Assembly: GCF_001984175.1 (NCBI RefSeq)
Contig: NZ_MTQP01000069.1
Location: forward strand, 186,001-250,000
Length of the DNA: 64,000 nucleotides
Reading direction: 5' to 3'
Source of the DNA: Saccharothrix sp. ALI-22-I
GTDB lineage: Bacteria > Actinomycetota > Actinomycetes > Mycobacteriales > Pseudonocardiaceae
Positions 26,913 through 35,041 of the stretch are shown here, piece after piece. Both the position numbers and the translations under genes were made by a program. Numbering within the stretch: the first letter of the stretch is position 1; every line of letters begins with the position of its first letter. The notes beneath the pieces are model-generated. The model was given only the letters and a program-made list of their open reading frames with translations. It had not been told where the DNA came from and made no database searches.

Positions 26913-27556
26913 TTACGGCGTGGAGATCCGGGCTGTCGACATCGGGAGGGCCACCCGCACGTCCAGGCCGCCCTCGGGGCGTGCGCGGGCCGTCACCTCA
27001 CCGTCGTGAGCACGCGTGATCGAGGTCAGGATCGCCAGGCCCAACCCGGCTCCCCCGTCGGCGGACCCGGTGCGGCGTGGGCCGCGGCGGAACGGTTCGA
27101 ACAGCGCCGGCAGCTCGGCGGGGTCGACGACCGGTCCCGTGTTGGCCACGTGCAGGCCGTCGTCGTCCAGGCGCACCCGCAGCCGGCCGCCGTCCACGTT
27201 GTGCCGCACGGCGTTGCCGATCAGGTTGCCCACCAGCTGCGTGAGCAGGACCCGGTCGCCCAGGACCCGCACGGGTCCGATCACGACGTCCACGGTGATC
27301 GATCCGGCGGCGGCGGGCGCCCGGTGTTGCTCGACCACTTCCGCACCACCTCGTCCAGGTCGACGGGCACGCGGTCGGCCAGCCCCCGGTCACTGCGGGC
27401 GAGCACGAGCAGGCCGTCGATCAGCTGCTCGGTGCGGCGGTTGGCGGCCAGCATCTGCTCGCGCACCTCGGCCAACCGCTGCTCGTCCGGATCGCGCAGC
27501 CCGATCTGGATGGCGGCGCGTTGGATCGCCAACGGTGTGCGCAGCAGATCAGGGCC
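26913..27556 (-). pseudogene. Sensor histidine kinase remnant (HisKA-HATPase, 5' truncated)
   Basis: The left-reading sequence holds the end of a HisKA helix pair (LRTPLAIQRAAIQIGLRDPD then RRTEQLIDGLLVLARSDRGL). After a frame change near 27335 comes a HATPase domain with N box LIGNAVRHN and G box GGAGLGLAI. The phospho-accepting His (normally SHELRTPLA) and everything upstream, including membrane spans, are missing. The gene begins abruptly at about 27556 beside the equally truncated cupredoxin gene reading the other way. Confidence 0.78.
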
Positions 27557-27574
27557 TAGTTCCTCACCGAAGCC

Positions 27575-28243
27575 GTGCTGCTGTGGCGGCGCAGCCGGAT
27601 CGCCCCGGTCGCCACGATGCCGGCGGCGGCGCTGACGGTGTTCTTCCACCCGACCGACGTGGCGTTCGACCTGATCCGCCCCGGTGACGTGCTGCCGTTC
27701 GCGAACGCGGTGGCGTTGGTGCTGGCGGCTGGTGTGGCCCTGGTGTCGGCGCTCGTGATGCTGTTGCGCCGTGGGCGACCTGGCAACGGCGAACGGCTCG
27801 TCAGCCTCGGTGGCGGCACGGCGGTGGCCGCGCTGCTGGCGGCGACCCTGCTGGTGGTGTGGCCCCAGTCCGATGACACCGGGTCGTTGACCGACGCGCA
27901 GCTCGCCGCGCTGCCCACCGTGGACATGACGAACTTCAAGTTCTCCCCCGCCCAACTGCGCGTCGGTCAGGGGCAGCCGGTGGCGTTCAAGTTCACCAAC
28001 GACACCGACGACAACCACACGTTCACCATCGAGGACCTGGGCGTGGACATCGAGGTGCCCAGTGGCCGCACCCGGATCGCCGTGGTGGACGCCAAGCCGG
28101 GCCAGTACGCGGTGCACTGCGCGGCGGGTGACCACAAGGAGAAGGGCATGATCGGCCGGCTCACCGTCACCGACGGCGCGCTGACGTCCACGACCACCGC
28201 CTCCGCCGTGTCCGAGCCTGCCGGGGCGCACCACCATGGCTGA
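27575..28243 (+). CDS. Membrane-anchored cupredoxin-domain protein, 5' truncated
   Basis: The open part (222 residues from GTG 27575) has two or three membrane helices (VLPFANAVALVLAAGVALVS, VAALLAATLLVVW) and a C-terminal cupredoxin domain (about 115-205). That domain carries SPAQLRVGQGQPVAFKFTND, DDNHTFTIEDLG and YAVHCAAGDHKEKGMIG, which supply the blue-copper His, Cys, His and Met. An in-frame stop lies only 16 bp upstream, and the preceding DNA belongs to a kinase remnant. The native N-terminus and promoter therefore seem lost. The stop overlaps the start of the multicopper oxidase by 8 bp. Confidence 0.7.
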   Translation: MLLWRRSRIAPVATMPAAALTVFFHPTDVAFDLIRPGDVLPFANAVALVLAAGVALVSALVMLLRRGRPGNGERLVSLGGGTAVAALLAATLLVVWPQSDDTGSLTDAQLAALPTVDMTNFKFSPAQLRVGQGQPVAFKFTNDTDDNHTFTIEDLGVDIEVPSGRTRIAVVDAKPGQYAVHCAAGDHKEKGMIGRLTVTDGALTSTTTASAVSEPAGAHHHG

Positions 28244-29575
28244 GTCGAAGGTGTCCCGACGGACCTTGCTGATCGCGGGCGGCCTGACTGCCGGAGCACT
28301 GGCCAGGGTGGCGCGCTGGCCGTACGCGCCGCCCTGGCCGGCCCTGCCGACGGCCCGGCACTCCCCCAGCCCACCACCCTCCCGCTGCGCGCGGGCGCGG
28401 ACGGCGTGCTGCGCGGCGAACTCGTCGCCGCACCGGCTGGCAACACCTTGCAGTACAACGGAACCGCGCCCGGCCCACTCGTCAAGCTCCGGGAAGGCGA
28501 CCGGGTGCGGCTGGAGTTCCGCAACGACCTCGACGCGGACAGCAGCCTCCACCTGCACGGCCTGCCGCTGGCACCGGCCGTGGACGCCCCGCTGACCCAC
28601 CTGGCGCCCGGAACGACCAGCACGCAGGAGTTCGACGTGCCCGAAGGCGTGGCCGGCACCTACTGGTACCACCCTCACGCCCACGGCGACGTGGAGCGGC
28701 AGCTCCTGGCGGGCCTCGCCGGGCCGATCGTGGTCACCGGCGCGACCGACGAGCTGCTGAAGGCGTGCGACGACCGGTTGCTGATGTTCACCCGCGCCGG
28801 TTCGGAGATCAGCGTCAACGGCGTGGTCCGGCCCGTGCTCACGCCCACCAGCGGCCGGACCCGGCTGCGGCTGCTCAACGCCACCGCGGGCGACCACCTG
28901 CTGGTCGGCGTGCTGCGCGACGGCAACCGGACTCCCCTGCACCTCGTCGCCACCGACGGCGGGTTCGTGGCCGAGCCGGTCGAACTCACCGAGATCCTGC
29001 TGGCGCCCGGCGAACGCGCCGAAGTCCTGGTCGACACCACCGCGGCCGGACGGTTGGAACTCACCGCCCTGTCGTACTCCGTGTACGGGAACGGTGGCGA
29101 GACGAGCACCGGGTTCCGGCTGGCGGCGTTGGATGTGCCGCAGGGCCTGGCGGCGGTCGCGTTGCCGGAGCGGTTGCGCGAGGTGGAGGCGCTGGACGAG
29201 GCGAAAGCCGTGCGGCGCAGGAGGATCGCGTTCGGCGGCGACGGGGTCGAGCACTTCACGTTGGACGGCAAGACGTTCGACCACCACCGCGTCGACTTGG
29301 AGGCTCGGCTCGGCACGCTGGAGATCTGGGAGGTGGTCAACGAGCACACCACCGACCACCCGTTCCACCTGCACAGCTACTCGTTCCAGGTACTGGCCCT
29401 CGACGGGCGACCGGAACCGCTGCGGGCTTGGCGGGACACCGTCAACGTCCCACCCGGCAGCACCGTGACGATCGCGGTGCCGTTCCGGGGCGAGGCGGGG
29501 CGGACGGTGTACCACTGCCACATCGCCTCGCACGAGGACCTGGGCATGATGGGTGTACTCGAAGTCAGTGCGTGA
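28236..29575 (+). pseudogene. Multicopper oxidase, Tat signal, one apparent frameshift
   Basis: ATG at 28236 begins a Tat signal peptide (SRRTLLIAGGLTAGALA). Near 28302-28310 the frame shifts, and the mature protein continues in another frame to 29575. All copper motifs are intact: HLHGLPLAP, YWYHPHAHG, DHPFHLHSYSFQVL and YHCHIASHEDLGMMG (type 1 Met). A single-base change would restore one protein of about 445 residues. It would export folded and oxidise copper(I) or organics together with the cupredoxin protein. Given that the locus lost its 5' promoter region, real decay is plausible. Sequencing error is the alternative. Confidence 0.75.
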
Positions 29576-29577
29576 GA

Positions 29578-29612
29578 AGGTGTCGGAGCGGCGTAGAACC
29601 GCCCCGACACCT
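29578..29612. terminator. Bidirectional hairpin after the copper oxidase
   Basis: AGGTGTCGG-A-GCGG pairs with CCGC-C-CCGACACCT: 13 base pairs with one opposed mismatch and a seven-base loop. It lies between convergent genes. Confidence 0.7.
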
Positions 29613-29633
29613 CACCGAACGCCTTCCACAGGA

Positions 29634-30461
29634 TCAGTAGTGGAAGCCGGGCTTGACCACCATGTCGATCAGCTGCTGCTCGGTGAACGGCACCTCGTCC
29701 CGGGTGGGCGGCTGCGCGATGGGCACGCCGTCCACCATCACCTCGACCTCGTTGCGCACACCGGCGTACACGACCGTGCCGTCGGGGAAGTGCGCTTTCA
29801 CCGTCAGCCCGTCCGGCCCGCGTGCTTCGGGGCTGCGGATCACCGTGAGCTCGACTCCGTCGACGTACCGCACGCTGGGCTCCACGGGGGACGCGCCCGA
29901 AACCGGAGTGCCCATCACACAGTTGTTCTCCGGCGTGCACTCGGGGTGCTTGGACACCGACTGCACGAACATCGTCAACGTCGCCCGGCCCTTGGCATCC
30001 GCGACCACGGCGGTGGCCTTGTAGCCGTCCGAACTGTCCTCACCGAAGCGGTAGAACTCCATCGGTCCGGCCTGCGCCCCGGCTACCCGGGTGAGCTCGA
30101 AGCCCTGGGGGATGACGTTCGCCGCGACCAGCTTCGCGGTCAGTTCGGCGGCGTGCTCGGGCGTGTTCGGCACCGGTGGCACATCAGTGGGCAACACCAC
30201 GGCCTCCGGCGTCGTGGTCGTGAGCACCAAACTCGACCCGGCCTCCACAGTGGACGGACGGTTCACGCCGAGGAACACGCCTGCCCCGACCGCCACCACG
30301 AGCCCCGCGGACAACGCGCTCGTCACGATCGCCCGCCGCTGCGCCGTCGCCCTGCGCGCCGACCTCAGCACCTCTTCCGGCGAGTAGTGCGGCCCGGTGT
30401 CACCCTCCAACACCGAGTCCAGCAGTCCCCGCACGTCACGCCCCTCGTCAACGTCGTTCAT
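29634..30461 (-). CDS. Membrane-anchored partner of the SigE-family sigma factor
   Basis: The 275-residue protein has a short cytoplasmic N-terminus (SPEEVLRSARRATAQRR) and one transmembrane helix (about 45-67, IVTSALSAGLVVAVGAGVFL). A large extracytoplasmic domain follows, with two cysteines (ECTPENNC). Its ATG at 30461 overlaps the stop of the sigma gene (TGATG) and sits behind AGGAGTGGCG. It probably forms a membrane signalling pair with that sigma factor. It lacks an obvious zinc anti-sigma motif, so whether it sequesters the sigma is unproven. Confidence 0.75.
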   Translation of the reverse strand: MNDVDEGRDVRGLLDSVLEGDTGPHYSPEEVLRSARRATAQRRAIVTSALSAGLVVAVGAGVFLGVNRPSTVEAGSSLVLTTTTPEAVVLPTDVPPVPNTPEHAAELTAKLVAANVIPQGFELTRVAGAQAGPMEFYRFGEDSSDGYKATAVVADAKGRATLTMFVQSVSKHPECTPENNCVMGTPVSGASPVEPSVRYVDGVELTVIRSPEARGPDGLTVKAHFPDGTVVYAGVRNEVEVMVDGVPIAQPPTRDEVPFTEQQLIDMVVKPGFHY

Positions 30462-30961
30462 CACGCCACTCCTCCTTTGGCCGGCACGCCTTCCAGCTCG
30501 CGGCGCAACGCGGCGAGCCCCCTCGCGCACTGGCTCTTGACCGTTCCCTCACTGCACTTGAGCAACTTCGCCGTCTGCGTGACCGACTGGTCCTCCCAGT
30601 ACCGCAGCACCACTGCCGCACGCTGCCCAGGCGGCAGCGTCGCCAACGCGCGCTGCACGTCGACACCGTGGCCGGGCTCCACCTCGACGTCCGGCAGGTC
30701 CGGCAGCTCGGCCACCGGCTTCTCCCCGCGCTTCATCGGCCGTCGGTGGTCGATCACCGTGCGCACCAGCACCTTGCGCCAGTAGGCGTCGACCGAATCG
30801 GCCCGCTGCGCCCGTGACCAGGACCGGTACAGCTTGAGCAGCGTGGCCTGCGCCAGGTCCTCGGCCAGGTGCCAGTCACCGCACAACAGGAACGCGGTGC
30901 GCCGCACATGGCGGTGCTTGGCACGCACGAACTCGACGAACGCGGCGTCTTTGTCCTTCAC
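30461..30961 (-). CDS. SigE-family RNA polymerase sigma factor
   Basis: The 166-residue ECF sigma factor of the actinobacterial SigE type has sigma-2 (FVEFVRAKHRHVRRTAFLLC, then GDWHLAEDLAQATLLKLYRS) and sigma-4 (LPPGQRAAVVLRYWEDQSVT, then TAKLLKCSEGTVKSQCARGL). The length is normal. It is cotranscribed and coupled with the membrane protein downstream. This is the intact counterpart of the broken copy at 22676. Confidence 0.92.
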   Translation of the reverse strand: MKDKDAAFVEFVRAKHRHVRRTAFLLCGDWHLAEDLAQATLLKLYRSWSRAQRADSVDAYWRKVLVRTVIDHRRPMKRGEKPVAELPDLPDVEVEPGHGVDVQRALATLPPGQRAAVVLRYWEDQSVTQTAKLLKCSEGTVKSQCARGLAALRRELEGVPAKGGVA

Positions 30962-31138
30962 CCGTCCACCTCCTCAGCCATCACGACGAGGTGGCACTCG
31001 CATTCGGTTGTCATCGGGTGCGGACTGCCGTTCGGGGCAGTGAGAGGCCACGCGAATGGGCGCTCCGTTCGGCTATCGACAGTGCGACACTTTGTCACCG
31101 CGAGTAGCGGTCGAGGCATGATCCCAGGAGGTTCCGCG

Positions 31139-32284
31139 ATGAGCTCCGATGTCCTCACCGCCATCGCCGCTCTGGCGCCGCGACTGACCGACGCGGCCGG
31201 CCGGGCGGACGCCGAACGCCGACTGGCCGAGGACACCGTGGCCGCGATGCGCGAGGCGGGCGTGTTCCGCACCGCCACACCCGCGCGGTACGGCGGTGGT
31301 GAGGCGTCGATCCGCACGCACGTGGAGGTGGCCTCCGCCGTGGCCGCGATCGACGGTGGCGCGGGCTGGGTGACGGCGCTGTGGAACGGTGGGAGCTGGA
31401 TCGTCGCCCTGTTCCCCGAACAGGCGCAGGACGACGTGTGGGGCGACACTCCCGACTCCCTGATCAGCGGCGCCCTCAAGCCCAGCGGCCCGGTGCACCG
31501 CGTGCCGGGCGGCTACCGGCTCAGCGGCGGCTGGAGCTACGCCTCCGGCATCTGGCACGCGTCGTGGGCCATCGCGTCCGCCGTCCTGGACGACGGCCCG
31601 GCGATCCTCCTGGTGCCGCGTGCGGACTACGAGATCGTGGACGAGTGGCACATGGCCGGGATGAAGTCCACCGGCAGCAACCGCTTCGTGGTCGAGGACG
31701 CGTTCGTGCCCGACCACCGCGTGCTGCGGCTCGGCCCCCTGGTGGCGGGCGCGAACACCACCTCCGCCATCGCTCCCACCTACCGCGCCGCTTTCGTGCC
31801 GTCGCTCGTGCTGATGGTCGCAGCTCCCCAACTCGGCCTGGGCCGCGCCGCCCTGACCCACGTCATCGACGCCGCCCAGCACAAGGGCATCGCCTACACC
31901 GACTTCGCCCGCCAACGCGACTCGGTCGCCTTCCAGCTCCGGATCGCCGAGGCCGCCACCGCCCTGGACACCGCCGACCTGCACGCCTACCGCGCCGCCG
32001 ACGCCCTCGACCACCACGCCACCGAGGTGGTCCATCCCACCGAGCTCCTCCGCGCCCGCTACCGCGCCGACGCGACCGTGGCCGCCCGCCACGTGAACCG
32101 CGCCCTGGAGACCCTCATGACCGCCCACGGTTCCAGCGGCTTCGCCGACGCCAGCCCTCTCCAACGGATCTGGCGCGACGCCAACGTGGCCGCCCGCCAC
32201 GGCATGCTCATCCCGCAAGTCAACCTGGAGCTCTACGGCGCGGCTCTGGTGGGTGCGGAGAACACCGTGACCCCGTTCGTGTGA
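31139..32284 (+). CDS. Flavin-dependent monooxygenase, acyl-CoA dehydrogenase fold
   Basis: The 381-residue protein has the three-domain acyl-CoA dehydrogenase layout: an N-terminal helical domain with TATPARYGGGEASIRTHVEV, a middle beta domain (YRLSGGWSYASGIWHASWAI, DEWHMAGMKSTGSN), and a C-terminal helical bundle (TAHGSSGFADASPLQRIWRD). The GWSYASG and MKSTGS motifs point to the HpaB/HsaA-like two-component hydroxylases, which use reduced flavin, rather than to true acyl-CoA dehydrogenases. A flavin reductase is not adjacent. ATG at 31139 follows CCCAGGAGG. Confidence 0.84.
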   Translation: MSSDVLTAIAALAPRLTDAAGRADAERRLAEDTVAAMREAGVFRTATPARYGGGEASIRTHVEVASAVAAIDGGAGWVTALWNGGSWIVALFPEQAQDDVWGDTPDSLISGALKPSGPVHRVPGGYRLSGGWSYASGIWHASWAIASAVLDDGPAILLVPRADYEIVDEWHMAGMKSTGSNRFVVEDAFVPDHRVLRLGPLVAGANTTSAIAPTYRAAFVPSLVLMVAAPQLGLGRAALTHVIDAAQHKGIAYTDFARQRDSVAFQLRIAEAATALDTADLHAYRAADALDHHATEVVHPTELLRARYRADATVAARHVNRALETLMTAHGSSGFADASPLQRIWRDANVAARHGMLIPQVNLELYGAALVGAENTVTPFV

Positions 32285-32442
32285 GGACCTCGCCGGCACG
32301 TCGCCACACCGCCGCTCACCACTCCGGCGTTGAGGCGGCTACTGACTTGTGCGGGCCTCGCGGGTTCGGAGGTAGTTCGCAGCGGTGGTCGCGGGTCGGA
32401 TAAGCACGCGCGCTCCTACGGACGAATCGATAACATGGCTGG

Positions 32443-33609
32443 ATGCGCGTGCTGTTCACCTTCGCCGGCGGGCTGGGCCACTTCCAGCCGCTGGTCCCGC
32501 TCGCCTCGGCCGTCGCCGCCGCCGGCCACACCGTCGCGTTCGCGGCCGGGCAGGCTCTGCGGGAGGCGATCGAAGCGGCCGGGTTCACCGCGTTCGCGGT
32601 GGACGAGGGCAGCGGTGACGAGGCCCCGGAACGCCTGCCGCTGCTGGTACCGGACCGGGAGCGGGAGGACCGCGACCTGCGCGAGGGCTTCGTCCGGCGC
32701 GGGGCCGGCCGTCGGGTGCCTCGCTACCTGGACCTGTTCGGCCGGTGGCGCCCGGACGTGGTGGTGTGCGAGGAAGTGGACTTCGGCAGCGTGCTGGCCG
32801 CCGAGAAACTCGAGCTGCCCTATGCGAACATGCAGGTCATCGCGTCGGGTTCGTTCGTGCGGCCGGCGGTGATCGGGGAAGCGCTGGCCGAGTTGCGCGC
32901 CGAGCACGGCCTGCCGCCCGATCCCGACCTGGTCATGCTGCACCGGGACCTGATGCTCTCGCCGTTCCCGCCGAGTTTCCGCGATCCGGGCTTTCCGTTG
33001 CCGGACAACGCTTTCCCGATCCGCCCACCGGTCGGCCCACCGGCCCGGTCCGACACACCCACCGTGTACTTCACCCTGGGCACGGTGTTCAACACCGAGT
33101 CCGGCGACCTGTTCTCCCGGGTGCTGGCCGGGCTGCGCGACCTGCCGGTCGACGTGGTGGCCACGGTCGGCCGGCACATCGACCCGGCCGAGTTCGGCGA
33201 GCAACCGGCAAACGTGCGCATAGCCCGCTACCTCCCGCAGGCCGAGGTGCTGCCGCGCTGCGACCTGGTGGTCTCGCACGGCGGCTCGGGCAGCGTGATC
33301 GGCGCGCTGGCGCACGGCCTGCCCACGGTGCTGCTGCCCATCGGGGCCGACCAGCCGCACAACGCCGAACAGTGCGTGCGACTCGGTGTGGGCAAGGAAC
33401 TGAACCCGATCACCGTCACCCCACAGGACGTGCGGGCCGCAGTGACCGAGGTGTTGGCGGATTCGAGTTACCGACGCGCCGCCGAACGGGTGCGGACCGA
33501 AATGCTCGACCTACCCGACCCCACCCAAGCCGTGCCGCTGCTGGAACGGTTGGTCACAGCTCCGGTCACAGGTGCCCGAGGTCGATCGCTGACCGGCGAC
33601 CAGCGATGA
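32443..33609 (+). CDS. MGT-family (GT1) glycosyltransferase
   Basis: This 388-residue GT-B enzyme starts MRVLFTFAGGLGHFQPLVPL, with the acceptor-site His in GLGHFQP. It has the family C-terminal donor site: IARYLPQAEVLPRCDLVVSH, SHGGSGSVIGALAHGLPTVL and LPIGADQPHNAEQCVRLGVG. It is distinct from the copy at 18438. It probably transfers an activated sugar to a small hydrophobic acceptor. The DQPHN donor motif reappears as a short inverted fragment at 33956. Confidence 0.87.
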   Translation: MRVLFTFAGGLGHFQPLVPLASAVAAAGHTVAFAAGQALREAIEAAGFTAFAVDEGSGDEAPERLPLLVPDREREDRDLREGFVRRGAGRRVPRYLDLFGRWRPDVVVCEEVDFGSVLAAEKLELPYANMQVIASGSFVRPAVIGEALAELRAEHGLPPDPDLVMLHRDLMLSPFPPSFRDPGFPLPDNAFPIRPPVGPPARSDTPTVYFTLGTVFNTESGDLFSRVLAGLRDLPVDVVATVGRHIDPAEFGEQPANVRIARYLPQAEVLPRCDLVVSHGGSGSVIGALAHGLPTVLLPIGADQPHNAEQCVRLGVGKELNPITVTPQDVRAAVTEVLADSSYRRAAERVRTEMLDLPDPTQAVPLLERLVTAPVTGARGRSLTGDQR

Positions 33610-33996
33610 GCACGATCTCAAGATCACTCTATTGGGCGAATCGTGGGCAAATCGGTCGTCATCGTGAAACTTTCAGCGCACCATTGACGTTGCCGGTAGG
33701 GAAGAAGGAGGCGGCTGCGCGGCAGGACCTGGACATCGGATCGCCTGCTCCAAGCTTTCCAGCTTTCCACGCCGATCAACCGCCGCCGCCCACCGCTCGG
33801 CCCACACCAGCATGATCGGCCGGACCGCCCCGCCAGCGTGAGTCGGCCGCCCCCGCCAGCGTACGGACCGCCCCACCAGCGTGATCGGGCCGGACCAACG
33901 TGATCGGCCGGACCGCAGCGATCGGCCGGACCAGCGTGATCGGGCCGGACCGCCCGTTGTGCGGCTGGTCGGCCCCGATGAGCAGCAGCGCTGACG
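33610..33996. other. 387-bp intergenic stretch with gene debris
   Basis: The first 190 bp hold no gene; AAGCTTTCCAGCTTTCC (around 33751-33768) is a short direct repeat. A tandem repeat fills 33806-33954. Bases 33956-33989, read on the minus strand, encode LLLIGADQPHN, the donor-site motif of MGT glycosyltransferases. They match 33332-33362 with about one mismatch. This is a small inverted fragment of a related gene, not a functional unit. Confidence 0.65.
33806..33954. repeat. Imperfect tandem repeat, GATCGGGCCGGACC core
   Basis: About seven loosely repeated units of about 20-25 bp share CCAGCGTGATCGGGCCGGAC with variants (GATCGGCCGGACCGC, AGCGTACGGACCGCC). They fill the intergenic space between the second glycosyltransferase and the siderophore-interacting gene. 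The array ends where a fragment of a glycosyltransferase gene begins. Confidence 0.7.
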
Positions 33997-34809
33997 TCAG
34001 CCCTGCTCCTGCTCCACCTGCCGGTTCCAGTCGGACTTGGTCGACTGCCACCCGTCCTCGTCCGCGCCGAGCCGCCAGTAGCCGGAGATCGACATCTGCT
34101 CGCGCGCGATGCCCCGCTCCACCTTCAGGTGCCTGCGCAGCTCCTTGACCATGTTCGCCTCGCCGTGCACGAAGACCTGGACGATCCCGTCCGGGAAGTC
34201 CAACGCCTTCACCGCCGCGACGACCTTCTCGCCTCGCGGCCGTCCGGCGCGGTGCACCCACACCACGTCCGCGTCCACGGCCTGCTCGTCCTCGGGCCCG
34301 TCGACCTCGACGAACACCTCCGCCCGAGCACCCGCGGGCAACGCCTCCACGGCCGCCGCGATGGCCGGCCACGCGCTCTCGTCGCCCACCATCAGGTGCC
34401 AGTCCACGTCCGGGTCGGGCGCGTAGCCGCCGCCGGGGCCGGCGAAGTGGATCACGTCGCCGGGCTGCGCCTTGGCCGCCCACGGCCCGGCCACGCCCGA
34501 GTCGCCGTGCGTGACGAAGTCGATCCACAGCTCACGCGCCTCAGCGTCCCACTTGCGGACGGTGTACGTGCGGGTCCGGGGCCACTGGTCGCGCGGCATC
34601 GTGTCGCGGATCGTGCCGATGTCGTACGGCTCGGGGTAGACCACGTCGTCCAAGGGGAAGCTGAGCTTGACGTAGCTGTCGGTGTACGGCCCCACGGCGA
34701 ACTCCGCGAGTCCGTCACCACCGAGCACCACGCGGATCATCTGAGGGGCGATCCACTCCGTGCGGATCACCTGCCCGCTCTTGCCGCGGGCGCGGGACCG
34801 TTCGGCCAT
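33997..34809 (-). CDS. Siderophore-interacting protein (FAD/NAD ferric reductase)
   Basis: The 270-residue protein is of the ViuB/SIP type. It has an FAD-binding barrel (residues 1-115) with RTRTYTVRKWDAEARELWID, then HFAGPGGGYAPDPDVDWHLM, and a C-terminal NAD(P)H-like domain ending with EQMSISGYWRLGADEDGWQS. These cytoplasmic enzymes reduce ferric siderophores to release iron. ATG at 34809 is favoured because AGGAG lies about 8 bases upstream. It is divergent from dctA, and no siderophore transporter is adjacent. DtxR-type regulation is usual but no clear box was seen. Confidence 0.92.
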   Translation of the reverse strand: MAERSRARGKSGQVIRTEWIAPQMIRVVLGGDGLAEFAVGPYTDSYVKLSFPLDDVVYPEPYDIGTIRDTMPRDQWPRTRTYTVRKWDAEARELWIDFVTHGDSGVAGPWAAKAQPGDVIHFAGPGGGYAPDPDVDWHLMVGDESAWPAIAAAVEALPAGARAEVFVEVDGPEDEQAVDADVVWVHRAGRPRGEKVVAAVKALDFPDGIVQVFVHGEANMVKELRRHLKVERGIAREQMSISGYWRLGADEDGWQSTKSDWNRQVEQEQG

Positions 34810-34952
34810 GTCGCGTACTCCTAGGTGACTCCGACGGCGCAGGGACCTCTTCACCGTACGTGAGGCGCGGGCCGCGGCCGTCCGGCATACCCGGTGCGTG
34901 CCACCCCCGCCAGAGGTGTCCCACGAGTAAGGTGGTGAACCTGGTCACCGAA

Positions 34953-34967
34953 TTCCGCGAAGCGGAA
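34953..34967. promoter_or_regulatory. Palindromic operator candidate upstream of dctA
   Basis: TTCCGCGAAGCGGAA is a perfect 6+3+6 inverted repeat. It sits 74 bp before the dctA start in the divergent gap, next to the AT-rich ACATATATCATCC that could hold a -10 element. A cognate regulator is not encoded nearby. Confidence 0.45.
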
Positions 34968-35041
34968 CATATATCATCCACGTCATCGACCGGAAACCGG
35001 TCGGAAATGATCTCGCCACGAGCCGCGCCTATTTTTCCCAC

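Noticed and set aside
27281..29533. A 750-residue left-reading frame opposite the cupredoxin and oxidase genes
   Set aside because: Antisense artefact; only its end (27340-27556) is meaningful and is reported as the HisKA remnant.
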